NCBI GenBank assembly: GCA_017305635.1
Contig: JAFKKF010000008.1
Location: 400,545-464,544 of the forward strand
DNA: 64,000 bases
From: Hyphomicrobiales bacterium
GTDB taxonomy: Bacteria; Pseudomonadota; Alphaproteobacteria; Rhizobiales; Kaistiaceae
Reading direction: 5' to 3'
The position numbers and the translations under genes were made by a program. Below, piece after piece: positions 19,923 through 28,596 of the stretch. The notes under the pieces were generated by a model that was not told where the DNA came from, made no database searches, and saw nothing but the letters and a program-made list of their open reading frames with translations. Numbering within the stretch: the stretch's first letter is position 1; each line of letters opens with the position of its first letter.

Positions 19923-21359
19923 TTAGGCGGGCCTGCCAGCCGCCGGCTTCCTGCCGCTGGCGCGCGGCGCCTTCGGCTTGGGGGTGGCACCCGCGACAGG
20001 CTGTGCGTGGCCGTTGCCCTTGCCGGCGATATGGCCGTTGGCGGCGGCATGGCCATTGGCCTTCGCGCGCGCCGGCGTCGCGGAGAAGCTCGAGATGAAA
20101 TCGGCGATGCGCGGCGCGATCTCCGAGCGGAAGCGCGAGCCGTTGAACACGCCGTAGTGGCCGACCTTCGGCTGCATATAATGGGCGCGCCGCGCGGCCG
20201 GGATGTTGCTCATGATTTCGTGGGCCGCCTTGGTCTGGCCGACGCCGGATATATCGTCGTTCTCGCCCTCGACGGTGAACATGGCGACCTTCTTCACCTT
20301 GCGGAAGTCGAGCTTCTCGTCGCGATGCCACATCTCGTTCCTCGGCAGCGCGTGCTCGATGAAGACCGTCTCCACGGTCTGCAGGTAGAACTCCGCGGTG
20401 AGGTCCATGACCGCGAGATACTCGTCGTAGAACTCGCGATGCTTGTCGGCGGAATCGCCGTCGCCCTGGACGAGGTGCTGGAAGAGGTCGTTGTGCGCCT
20501 GCAGGTGCCGCTTCAGGTTCATCGACAGGAAGCCGGAAATCTGCAGGAAGCCCGGATAGACGTCGCGCATGAAGCCGGGATGCGGGAAGGGCACCTTCAT
20601 GATCGTGTTCTGGCGAAACCAGTCGAGATCATGGCTGTTGGCGAGCGTATTCACCGCGGTGGGGTTGACGCGGGTATCGATCGGCCCGCCCATCAGCGTC
20701 ATCGTCGCCGGCAGGTGCGGGTCGTCATGCGCTTCCATGAGCGCCACCGCCGCGACCACCGGCACCGCCGGCTGGCATACCGCCATGACATGCGTCCCGG
20801 GGCCGAGCCGGTGCAGCATCGAGACGACGTAATCGACATAGTCGTCGAGGTCGAAGCCGCCTTCGGCGAGCGGCACCATGCGCGCATCGGCCCAGTCGGT
20901 GATGTAGACGTCATGCCCGGGCAGCATGGTTTCGACCGTGCCGCGCAGCAGCGTCGCGTAGTGGCCGGACATGGGCGCGACGATCAGCAGCTTCTCCTGC
21001 TCGTGACCCGCGCTCGTCGCCTTCTCGAAATGGACCAGCCGACAGAAGGGACGCTCCCACACCACGCGTTCATGAACGGCTGTGGGCACGCCGTGGAAGG
21101 TGACGTGGTCGATGCCGAAAGCCGGCTTGCCGTAGCGCCGGGTCGTGCGCTCGAAGAGCTCGGCCCCGGCCGCCATGCTGCGGCCGAAGGGCGTCCGGCT
21201 GAGCGGGTTGAGCGGATTCTGGAAATAGAGCCGCGCCACGTCCGCCGCGGCGCGGAACGGGCCGAGGGCGGCGTGGTTCAGTTCGTAGAGCTGGTAGAAC
21301 GACAAGAGCGGCCCGGCCTTTCGCGTCTTGTGGAGGGCGAGCGGGACTCGTCCGGACAT
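19923..21359 (-). CDS. phaZ: Intracellular poly(3-hydroxybutyrate) depolymerase
   Basis: An approximately 478-residue PhaZ of the cytoplasmic type that mobilises stored PHB. It begins with the family's YQLYELNHAALGPFR block. The nucleophile is a cysteine in V-C-Q-P-A-V-P (near residue 200), the lipase-box variant found in intracellular depolymerases. The AMFTVEGENDDISGVGQT segment holds the catalytic Asp, and HYMQPKVGHYGVFNG the His. A low-complexity Ala/Gly/Lys tail of about 45 residues follows. The start at 21359 is the best ATG in frame but lacks a clear ribosome-binding site. Confidence 0.93.
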   Translation of the reverse strand: MSGRVPLALHKTRKAGPLLSFYQLYELNHAALGPFRAAADVARLYFQNPLNPLSRTPFGRSMAAGAELFERTTRRYGKPAFGIDHVTFHGVPTAVHERVVWERPFCRLVHFEKATSAGHEQEKLLIVAPMSGHYATLLRGTVETMLPGHDVYITDWADARMVPLAEGGFDLDDYVDYVVSMLHRLGPGTHVMAVCQPAVPVVAAVALMEAHDDPHLPATMTLMGGPIDTRVNPTAVNTLANSHDLDWFRQNTIMKVPFPHPGFMRDVYPGFLQISGFLSMNLKRHLQAHNDLFQHLVQGDGDSADKHREFYDEYLAVMDLTAEFYLQTVETVFIEHALPRNEMWHRDEKLDFRKVKKVAMFTVEGENDDISGVGQTKAAHEIMSNIPAARRAHYMQPKVGHYGVFNGSRFRSEIAPRIADFISSFSATPARAKANGHAAANGHIAGKGNGHAQPVAGATPKPKAPRASGRKPAAGRPA

Positions 21360-21482
21360 TGTTGCGCTGCGAGAACCATATGTCCGATGATTTGCGCGGT
21401 GCAAGCACGTTGTTGGGTCCACCCCGCCGGCGCCCTTTTGCCGGCTTTTGCCCGGCTTCCACCCGGGCGTAGGATGCTACCC

Positions 21483-22859
21483 ATGTCCGATGCCGCCCTT
21501 CTTCCGCAGTCCTCCGCCCGCTCGCTCCGCCTGCAGACGCTGGTTCGCCTCCGCTGGCTCGCCGTGATCGGCCAGGCGGCCACCGTCCTCTTCGTCAACC
21601 TGTGGCTGGGCTTTCCACTGCCGATCGCGACCTGCTTCGCCCTGATCGCGCTCTCGGCGCTGCTCAACATCGTCCTCCGCCTCCGGTATCCGGCGAGCTA
21701 TCGCCTCGGCGCCTGGTCGGCCTTCGCGCTCCTCGCCTATGACGTCCTGCAGCTGAGCGTCCTTCTCTACATCACAGGTGGCCTCGACAATCCCTTCTGC
21801 ATCCTTCTCCTCGTGCCGCTCATCGTTTCGGCGACGGCGCAGGAATGGCGCCCGACGCTGGCCCTCGGCATCCTCGTCGTCCTCGTCTCCAGCCTGCTCG
21901 CGGTCTATCACGCGCCGATCCCCTGGCATCCCGGCGACACGCTCAACATACCGCTCATCTATTCCGCGGGCGCCTGGGTGGCCCTCGTCTTCGCCTCCGC
22001 CTTCACCGGCATCTTCACCTTCAACGTGGCCGAGGATGCCCGCCGGCTGGCCAAGGCCCTCAACGCCACCGAGATGGTGCTCGCCCGCGAGCAGCACCTC
22101 TCCGCCCTCGACGGGCTCGCCGCCGCCGCCGCCCACGAGCTCGGCACGCCGCTCGCCACCATCGCCCTCGTCGTCAAGGAGCTCGAGCTCGATCTCGCCG
22201 AGGACGATCCCTTCCGCGACGACGTGCTGCTCCTCAAGAGCCAGGTGCAGCGCTGCCGCGACATCATGGCCAAGCTCACCTCGCTCTCCCACGAGGGCGA
22301 CCATCCGCTCGCCCGCCAACGCCTGACGCATCTCCTCGGCGAGGTGGTCGAGCCCTTCCGCGCCTTCTCCGCCGAGATCGTCATGGACGAGCCGCAGGGT
22401 GCCGGCCCGGAACCGGTCGGCCGGCGCAATCCGGCGATCCTCCACGGCCTCGCCAACTTCGTCGAGAACGCGGTCGATTTCGCCAGCGAGCGGGTCACCC
22501 TCGGCGCTTCCTGGGACGGCGAGCGCGTGACCCTCGCCATTGCCGACGATGGCCCCGGCTTCGCGCCGGGCATCATCGACCGCATCGGCGAACCCTACGT
22601 CACCACCCGCGCGCGCAGCGACGACGACCGGGCCGACCACGAGGCCGGCGGCCTCGGCCTCGGCGTCTTCATCGCCAAGACGCTGCTCGAGCGCACCGGC
22701 GCCACGGTCTCGCTTGCCAATCGCGATCCGCCCGCGCGCGGTGCCGTCATCCGGGTCTCCTGGCCGCGCGCCGTCTTCGAGGGAACCTCCCGCGCCCGCG
22801 AGGGCCGGGAAACCATCGCCGAAGCCACGCCTTGGCGCGAGAAGGCCGAGATCCTATAA
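21483..22859 (+). CDS. regB: Redox sensor histidine kinase RegB/PrrB/ActS
   Basis: A 458-residue membrane histidine kinase. Six hydrophobic segments fill residues ~25-180. Within them lies G-G-L-D-N-P-F at 99-105, the ubiquinone-binding motif that defines RegB. The H-box A-A-A-H-E-L-G-T-P-L places the phospho-His at 218, and the redox-active cysteine equivalent is Cys258 in Q-R-C-R-D-I-M. The N- and G-boxes (FVENAVDFA, GGLGLGVFIAKTLLERTGA) are intact. It starts at ATG 21483 behind AGGA. It is divergent from phaZ and 81 bp upstream of regA, its response regulator. Confidence 0.96.
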   Translation: MSDAALLPQSSARSLRLQTLVRLRWLAVIGQAATVLFVNLWLGFPLPIATCFALIALSALLNIVLRLRYPASYRLGAWSAFALLAYDVLQLSVLLYITGGLDNPFCILLLVPLIVSATAQEWRPTLALGILVVLVSSLLAVYHAPIPWHPGDTLNIPLIYSAGAWVALVFASAFTGIFTFNVAEDARRLAKALNATEMVLAREQHLSALDGLAAAAAHELGTPLATIALVVKELELDLAEDDPFRDDVLLLKSQVQRCRDIMAKLTSLSHEGDHPLARQRLTHLLGEVVEPFRAFSAEIVMDEPQGAGPEPVGRRNPAILHGLANFVENAVDFASERVTLGASWDGERVTLAIADDGPGFAPGIIDRIGEPYVTTRARSDDDRADHEAGGLGLGVFIAKTLLERTGATVSLANRDPPARGAVIRVSWPRAVFEGTSRAREGRETIAEATPWREKAEIL

Positions 22860-22940
22860 CCTCGGAGCCGGAGGTGCGACATATTGTGAGGGGCGGCAAT
22901 CGACCGCAATTCCGGCTCAATTGGGAAGGAACCGAAGACC

Positions 22941-23510
22941 ATGGATGCGATGACCGACGTCGCTGCCGCAAAGCCCGTGGACCCGAACATGACCCTCCTC
23001 ATCGTCGATGACGACAAGCCCTTCCTGCAGCGTCTTGCCCGCGCGATGGAAATGCGCGGCTTCGCCGTCGATACCGCCGATACGGTGGCCGAGGGCATGC
23101 GCAAGGCAGAGGCGGCGCCACCCGCCTATGCCGTGGTCGACATGCGCCTCGACGACGGCAATGGGCTGGACGTGATCGAGGCCATCCGCAAGCGCCGGCC
23201 GGATTCCCGCATGGTCGTGCTGACCGGCTACGGGAATATCGCGACCGCGGTCACCGCGGTGAAGCTCGGCGCGGTCGACTATCTCGCCAAGCCCGCTGAT
23301 GCCGACGACGTCGCCTTCGCGCTCACCCGCGACCTCGACGGCGCCCGGGCGGCGCTGCCGGAGAATCCGATGTCGGCCGACCGCGTCCGCTGGGAGCACA
23401 TCCAGCGCGTCTATGAGCTCTGCGAGCGCAACGTCTCGGAGACCGCGCGCCGTCTGAACATGCACCGCCGCACCCTGCAGCGCATTCTCGCCAAGCGCGC
23501 GCCGCGCTAA
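22941..23510 (+). CDS. regA: Redox response regulator RegA/PrrA/ActR
   Basis: A 189-residue response regulator with a receiver domain and a short Fis-type DNA-binding domain. The phosphoacceptor is Asp67 (A-V-V-D-M-R-L), with the acidic cluster V-D-D-D-K at about 22 and the Lys in Y-L-A-K-P. The HTH at about 155-185 (NVSETARRLNMHRRTLQRIL) is almost invariant across alphaproteobacterial RegA proteins. It works with the upstream RegB to control respiration, carbon and nitrogen fixation genes according to quinone redox state. Confidence 0.97.
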   Translation: MDAMTDVAAAKPVDPNMTLLIVDDDKPFLQRLARAMEMRGFAVDTADTVAEGMRKAEAAPPAYAVVDMRLDDGNGLDVIEAIRKRRPDSRMVVLTGYGNIATAVTAVKLGAVDYLAKPADADDVAFALTRDLDGARAALPENPMSADRVRWEHIQRVYELCERNVSETARRLNMHRRTLQRILAKRAPR

Positions 23511-23541
23511 GCTTCGCCCCGCGAAGAAGAGCGGGGAAGGG

Positions 23542-24909
23542 ATGGGCAGGGAAAAGGATGCCGCCGCGGCGCTGGCCGCAGCCGCCGGCATGGCCGGGCG
23601 CTACCTCGAAGGGATCGGCGAGCGACGCGTCGCGCCCGATGCCGCCGCCCTTGCCGGCCTCGTCGCCCTCGATACGCCGCTGCCCGATCGCGGCATGCCG
23701 GCAACCGAGGTTCTCGCGCTCCTCGACCGCGCCGCTTCGCCCGCCACCATGGCGAGCGCCGGTCCGCGCTATTTCGGATTCGTCATCGGCGGGGCGGTGC
23801 CGGCGAGCCTCGGCGCCGCGGTCCTATCCGCCGCCTGGGACCAGAATGCCGGCCTCGCCGCCATGTCGCCGGCAGCCGCGGCGATCGAGGAGATCGCCGC
23901 CCGCTGGATCCTCGACCTTCTCGGCTTCCCGACCGACAGCGGCGTCGGCTTCACCACCGGCGCCACCATGGCGAACCTCACGGCGCTTGCCGCCGCCCGC
24001 CATTCCGAGCTTGCCGCCGCCGGCTGGGACGTCAACGAGCGCGGTCTCTTCGGCGCCCCCGAGATCACCGTCTTCGTCGGCGAGGAGGTCCATGCGAGCC
24101 TCCTCAAGGCGCTCGCCCTTCTCGGCCTCGGCCGTTCGCGCGTCCGCCATCTCCCCGTCGACGGGCAGGGCCGCATCCGCGCCACCGGCCTGCCGCGGAT
24201 CGAGGGCCCGACCATCCTCTGCCTGCAGGCCGGCAACGTGAATACCGGCGCCTCCGATCCCTTCCTGCCGCTCACCGAATGGGGCCGGGAGGGCGAGGCC
24301 TGGATCCATGTCGACGGCGCCTTCGGCCTCTGGGCGCTCGCCGCCCGGGGCTATGCGCGGCGGCTCGCCGGCATCGAATATGCGGATTCCTGGGCGACCG
24401 ACGCCCATAAATGGTTGAACGTGCCCTACGATTCCGGTTTCGCCATCGTCCGCGACCGGGCGAGCCTCCACGCCGCCATGAACTCGACCGCCGCCTATCT
24501 CGCCGCCGGCGAGGGCAGGGACGGCCTCGCCTATGCGCCCGAAATGTCGCGCCGCGCCCGCGGCATCGAGGTCTGGGCCGCCATCCGCGAAATGGGCCGC
24601 GAGGGGGTCGCCGATCTCGTCGCGCGCTGCTGCAGCCTGGCCGTCCGCTTCGCCGAGGGGCTCGCCGCCGCCGGCTGCGAGGTCCTGAACGACGTCGTCC
24701 TCAACCAGGTGCTCGTCGCCTTCGGCGATGACGAGCGCACCCGCCGCGTCATCGCCGCCGTCCAGCGCGACGGCACCGCCTGGTGCGGCGGCACCGTCTG
24801 GCAGGGCCGCGCCGCGATGCGCATCAGCGTCTCCTCCTGGGCGACCACCGAGGAGGACGTCGACTTGAGCCTCGCCGCGATCCTGAAGGCCGCCCTCTCG
24901 GCCAACTGA
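23542..24909 (+). CDS. Group II PLP-dependent decarboxylase family protein
   Basis: A 455-residue fold-type I PLP enzyme of the glutamate/aromatic-L-amino-acid decarboxylase family. Conserved parts include TGATMANLTAL (PLP phosphate loop), WIHVDGAFGLWALA (the Asp that pairs with the pyridine N) and D-A-H-K-W-L-N, whose Lys forms the Schiff base. Such enzymes decarboxylate Glu, Tyr, Trp, DOPA or diaminobutyrate, or act as aldehyde synthases; the substrate is not predictable here. It starts 31 bp after regA on the same strand, behind GGGGAAGG. It may be cotranscribed with regA or mark the edge of the catabolic island. Confidence 0.88.
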   Translation: MGREKDAAAALAAAAGMAGRYLEGIGERRVAPDAAALAGLVALDTPLPDRGMPATEVLALLDRAASPATMASAGPRYFGFVIGGAVPASLGAAVLSAAWDQNAGLAAMSPAAAAIEEIAARWILDLLGFPTDSGVGFTTGATMANLTALAAARHSELAAAGWDVNERGLFGAPEITVFVGEEVHASLLKALALLGLGRSRVRHLPVDGQGRIRATGLPRIEGPTILCLQAGNVNTGASDPFLPLTEWGREGEAWIHVDGAFGLWALAARGYARRLAGIEYADSWATDAHKWLNVPYDSGFAIVRDRASLHAAMNSTAAYLAAGEGRDGLAYAPEMSRRARGIEVWAAIREMGREGVADLVARCCSLAVRFAEGLAAAGCEVLNDVVLNQVLVAFGDDERTRRVIAAVQRDGTAWCGGTVWQGRAAMRISVSSWATTEEDVDLSLAAILKAALSAN

Positions 24910-24952
24910 CCGCGGGCGGCGGCCCGAAAGCGGGCCCTCGCCGTCGGCTAAA

Positions 24953-24968
24953 ATCATGCTATTATAAC
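24953..24968. promoter_or_regulatory. ATTATR-CTAT-TATAAT-type site A
   Basis: ATCATG-CTAT-TATAAC, 88 bp upstream of the E1 fusion gene at 25056. It is one of five copies of this AT-rich, GntR-operator-like element in the island; the others are at 30060, 40922, 52913 and 56844. It is the only AT-rich stretch in this GC-rich gap. Confidence 0.65.
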
Positions 24969-25055
24969 TTTTGCCGGCCGCCGCGACGGTCCCTGTCGCG
25001 AATGCCGCCACGGGCTGCCGCAAGAAGAATCCAGGCAAGAAACAGGAGGAAGCGG

Positions 25056-27464
25056 GTGCCGTCTGCTGCACGCAAGCGCGCGTCCGATGGGGCATTGTCC
25101 AATGCCCTGCCGTCGCCGGAAGAACTGATCGCCCTCTACGAGAAGATGGTGCTCCTCCGCCGTTTCGAGGCGGCCGCCCAGATGGCCTGCCGGAAGGGCG
25201 AGACCCCCGGCTTCTTCCATCTCTACATCGGCGAGGAGGCGACCGCCGTCGGCGTCTCGGCGCATCTCCGCCCGACCGACTGGGTCACCTCCACCCATCG
25301 CGGCCACGGCCATGCGCTGGCCAAGGGCATGACCCCCGACGTCCTCATGGCCGAGCTCTACGGCAAGCGTGACGGCTGCTGCGGCGGCCGTGGCGGCACC
25401 ATGCATCTCTACGATCGCCAGATCGGCCTCTTCGGCACCAATGGCATCGTCGCCGCCGGCATCAGCCACGCGGTCGGCGCCGGCATCAGCGCCCGTACCC
25501 GCGGCACCGACGACATCGGCGTCGCCTTCTTCGGCGACGGCGCCACCAGCCATGGCGGCTTCCACGAATCGCTCAACTTCGCCGGCATCCAGAAGGCGCC
25601 CGTCGTCCTCATCTGCGAGAACAACCTCTACGCCACCGCGACGCCGCTCGTCACCGCGACGCTCAACCCCGAGATTGCCACCAAGGCGGCCGCCTACGGC
25701 ATCCCCGGCATCGCCGTCGACGGCAACGACGTGCTCGCCATGTGGGAAGCCGCCCGCGACGCCATCGACCGCGCCCGCCGCGGCGACGGGCCGACGCTGA
25801 TCGAGGCCAAGACCTATCGCACCGTCGGCCATCACGAGGGCGACCCCGTCACCGGCACCTACCGCAGCCAGGCCGAGGTCGATGCCTGGGCTAGGCGCGA
25901 TCCCGTGACCATGTACCGGGCGCGCCTCCTCGATGATCTCGAGGTCGGCTCGAAGGACCAGCTCGATGCCATCGACGAGCGCATCGACAAGGTCGTGCAG
26001 GCTTCGCTGACCTTCGCGCGCACCTCGCCGGAGCCGGATGCGGCGACCGTGCGCGCCCATGTCTATGCCAGCGAGCTCAATCCGCCCGAGGCGCTCGCCG
26101 CGCGCCCCGCGACCGCCACGAAGACGCAGAGCTGGCTCGACGCGGTGCGCGACGGCATCGCCGAGGAGATGCGCCGCGACAAGCACATCCTCTATTTCGG
26201 CGAGGGCACCGGCGAGCGCGGCGGCACTTTCGCCCATACCAAGGGCCTGTGGCAGGAATTCGGGCCGCAGCGCATGGTCGACACGCCCATTTCCGAGCAG
26301 GGCTTCACCGGCGCCGCCCTCGGCGCCTCGGCGACCGGCACGCGCACCATCGCCGATCTCATGTTCGCCGACTTCCTGTTCGAGGCCGCCGGCCAGATCG
26401 TCCTCCAGGCCTCGAAGCTCCGCTACATGTCGAACGGCCAGATGAACGCGCCGATGGTGGTGCGCGTCGGCGCCGGCGCGGTGAGGAGCGCCGGCCCGCA
26501 TCACAGCGGCATGTACCATCCGATGTGGGCCCACGTGCCCGGCCTCGTCGTCTGCCTGCCCTCGAACCCGGCCGACGCCAAGGGCCTGATGAAGACGGCG
26601 CTGCGCGCCGGCGATCCGGTCCTCATGCTGGAGCCGAAGGCGCTCTTCGCCACCAAGGGCGAGGTGCCGGAGGGCGAGCACTTCGTTCCCTTCGGCCTCG
26701 CCCGCATCGCGCGCGCCGGGGGCGACATCACCATCGTCTCGGCCGGCCAGCTCGTGCATCGTTCGCTCGAAGCCGCCGAGGCGCTGGCGAAGGAAGGGAT
26801 CGAGGCCGAGGTCGTCGACCTCCGCACCATCATGCCGCTCGACGTCGATACCGTGGCGAAGAGCGTTGCCAAGACCCACCGCCTCCTCATCGTCGACGAG
26901 GCCTATGCCATGTGCGGCATAGGCGCCGAGCTCGGCCAGGCGATGAACGAGATCGCCTTCGACGATCTCGACGCGCCGGTCGGCCGCCTGCACAGCGACG
27001 CGCTGCCCCATCCGCTCGCACCGTCGCTCGAGCAGCAGATGCTCGTCTCGACCCCGCAGATCGTCACGGCCGCCAGGAACATCATCGCCGGCACCCCTCC
27101 CGTGCCGCGTCACTGGCGGAACGTCGCCGGCCGCGTCGCCGAGGCGCCGGTTGCGGCTCCGGCGCCGCAGCCCCCGGCCGTGCCGAAGGCCGCTCCGGCC
27201 ACGGCACCCGCCGCCGGGCAGGCCCCCGACGGCGAGCCGATCACCATGCCCTTCGGCGACCTGACCGTCAGCGAGGGCAAGATCGTCCGCTGGACCAAGG
27301 AAGCCGGCGCCCAGGTCAAGGCCGGCGAGGTGGTCGCCGAGATCGAGACCGACAAGGCCGTGGTCGAGATCGAGGCGCCCTCCGCCGGCAGGCTCGCCAT
27401 CGAGCTCCAGCCCGGTACGGTGGTGCCGATGGGGGGCCGCATCGGTACAGTGCTCCCCGGCTGA
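25056..27464 (+). CDS. 2-oxo acid dehydrogenase E1 alpha-beta fusion with C-terminal lipoyl domain
   Basis: An 802-residue fusion. Residues ~20-335 are an E1 alpha chain: the TPP motif G-D-G-A-T-S at about 160 with E-N-N near 188-190. Residues ~360-690 are an E1 beta chain, with FGEGTGERGG, T-P-I-S-E-Q-G-F-T-G and the PHHSG/WAHVPGL segments. A Pro/Ala linker follows, then a lipoyl domain at ~727-802 whose acceptor Lys767 sits in E-T-D-K-A-V. The start is GTG 25056, six bases after AGGAGGA; upstream in-frame ATG codons would read through site A. It is closest to pyruvate or acetoin dehydrogenase E1, but no E2 or E3 gene is nearby. Confidence 0.93.
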   Translation: MPSAARKRASDGALSNALPSPEELIALYEKMVLLRRFEAAAQMACRKGETPGFFHLYIGEEATAVGVSAHLRPTDWVTSTHRGHGHALAKGMTPDVLMAELYGKRDGCCGGRGGTMHLYDRQIGLFGTNGIVAAGISHAVGAGISARTRGTDDIGVAFFGDGATSHGGFHESLNFAGIQKAPVVLICENNLYATATPLVTATLNPEIATKAAAYGIPGIAVDGNDVLAMWEAARDAIDRARRGDGPTLIEAKTYRTVGHHEGDPVTGTYRSQAEVDAWARRDPVTMYRARLLDDLEVGSKDQLDAIDERIDKVVQASLTFARTSPEPDAATVRAHVYASELNPPEALAARPATATKTQSWLDAVRDGIAEEMRRDKHILYFGEGTGERGGTFAHTKGLWQEFGPQRMVDTPISEQGFTGAALGASATGTRTIADLMFADFLFEAAGQIVLQASKLRYMSNGQMNAPMVVRVGAGAVRSAGPHHSGMYHPMWAHVPGLVVCLPSNPADAKGLMKTALRAGDPVLMLEPKALFATKGEVPEGEHFVPFGLARIARAGGDITIVSAGQLVHRSLEAAEALAKEGIEAEVVDLRTIMPLDVDTVAKSVAKTHRLLIVDEAYAMCGIGAELGQAMNEIAFDDLDAPVGRLHSDALPHPLAPSLEQQMLVSTPQIVTAARNIIAGTPPVPRHWRNVAGRVAEAPVAAPAPQPPAVPKAAPATAPAAGQAPDGEPITMPFGDLTVSEGKIVRWTKEAGAQVKAGEVVAEIETDKAVVEIEAPSAGRLAIELQPGTVVPMGGRIGTVLPG

Positions 27465-27492
27465 TTCGGGTGACATTGTCCGGGGGAATGGA

Positions 27493-28596
27493 ATGGCCAT
27501 CGAGAAGATCGACGGCCCGCGGGTGGCGGCGGGTGAGCTGGAAACCTTCGTGAGCGCGCTGCTCGCTGCCGGCGGGGCGGATGCGCCGAGCGCGGCCGCG
27601 GTCGCCCGCGCCGTCGTCGATGCCTCCTCGCGCGGCGTCGATACCCATGGCGTGCGCCTTGCCCCGTGGTACGTGCAGGCGGCGCGCTCGCGCGTCGTGA
27701 AGCCCAAGCCGAAGGTCGCCTTCACCCGCAAGGCCGCCTCGGTCGGCCACGTCGATGCCGACATGGGCTTCGGCCACCTTGCCAGCTATCGGGCCATCGA
27801 GGAGGGCTGCGCCCTCGCCGCCGAGACCGGCATCGCCGCCATCTCGGTCGGCCGCTCCTCCCATCACGGTGCCACCGGCGTCTATGTCCTCGCTGCGGCC
27901 CGCAAGGGCTTCGCCGCCCTCGGCGTCACCCATGCCGATTCGGCCGTCGTTCCCTTCTCCGGCGTCAAGGCCTTCTTCGGCACCAACCCGATCGCCTTCG
28001 CCGTGCCGGTGAAGAAGGGCGAGCCGATGGTTCTCGACATGGCGACCAGCGCCGTCCCCTTCAATCGCATCATGCTCCGCCGCGCCACCGGCAAGCCCCT
28101 GCCGCCCGAGGTCGCCGTCGACAGGAGCGGGCGGATGACCACCGATCCCGACAAGGCGGTGGCCGTCATGCCGGTCGGCGGCGAGCATTTCGGCTACAAG
28201 GGCGCCGGCCTCGCTGCCGTGGTCGACGTGCTCTGCGCCCCTTTCACCGGCATGCGCCACGGCGCCACGCTGAAGCCGCCGGTGCCCGGCATGCAGCCGG
28301 TCGGCATCGGGCATTTCTTCCTCGTCATGCAGCCCGCCGCCTTCCAGGCGCTCAGCCTTTTTGACCGCCGCCTCGCCGATTTCCTCGCCGACCTGCGGTC
28401 GCAGAAGGCCGAACGGGGGCAGCGCGTCATGGCGCCGGGCGATCTCGAAATCGAGGAGGCGAAGCAGCGCGCCCGGCTCGGCATTCCGATCGACCGGAAG
28501 ACCTGGGCGGATTTCGAGCGCCTGGCCGGCGAGCTGCGCGTAGCCGTGCCGCCCGTGAAATCGGCGCCGCGCCGCAAGCCGGGTGGGAAGAAATGA
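27493..28596 (+). CDS. Malate/L-lactate dehydrogenase family (LDH2/MDH2) oxidoreductase
   Basis: A 367-residue NAD(P)-dependent enzyme of the LDH2 family, which is unrelated to classical LDH. Signature parts: RGVDTHGVRLAPWYV (residues ~52-66), HVDADMGFGHLASYRA, V-G-R-S-S-H-H-G-A-T-G with the catalytic His, and G-T-N-P-I-A-F-A-V-P. Family members act on 2-oxo acids such as malate, sulfolactate, ureidoglycolate, 2,3-diketo-L-gulonate (YiaK) or piperideine-2-carboxylate. Context points to a sugar-derived 2-oxo/hydroxy acid. It lies 28 bp after the E1 gene and overlaps the next gene by 4 bp. Confidence 0.88.
   Translation: MAIEKIDGPRVAAGELETFVSALLAAGGADAPSAAAVARAVVDASSRGVDTHGVRLAPWYVQAARSRVVKPKPKVAFTRKAASVGHVDADMGFGHLASYRAIEEGCALAAETGIAAISVGRSSHHGATGVYVLAAARKGFAALGVTHADSAVVPFSGVKAFFGTNPIAFAVPVKKGEPMVLDMATSAVPFNRIMLRRATGKPLPPEVAVDRSGRMTTDPDKAVAVMPVGGEHFGYKGAGLAAVVDVLCAPFTGMRHGATLKPPVPGMQPVGIGHFFLVMQPAAFQALSLFDRRLADFLADLRSQKAERGQRVMAPGDLEIEEAKQRARLGIPIDRKTWADFERLAGELRVAVPPVKSAPRRKPGGKK

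Noticed and set aside
24954..27764. 936-codon minus-strand open frame opposite the E1 fusion
   Set aside because: Antisense shadow in a high-GC gene; the plus strand encodes a complete multidomain protein.
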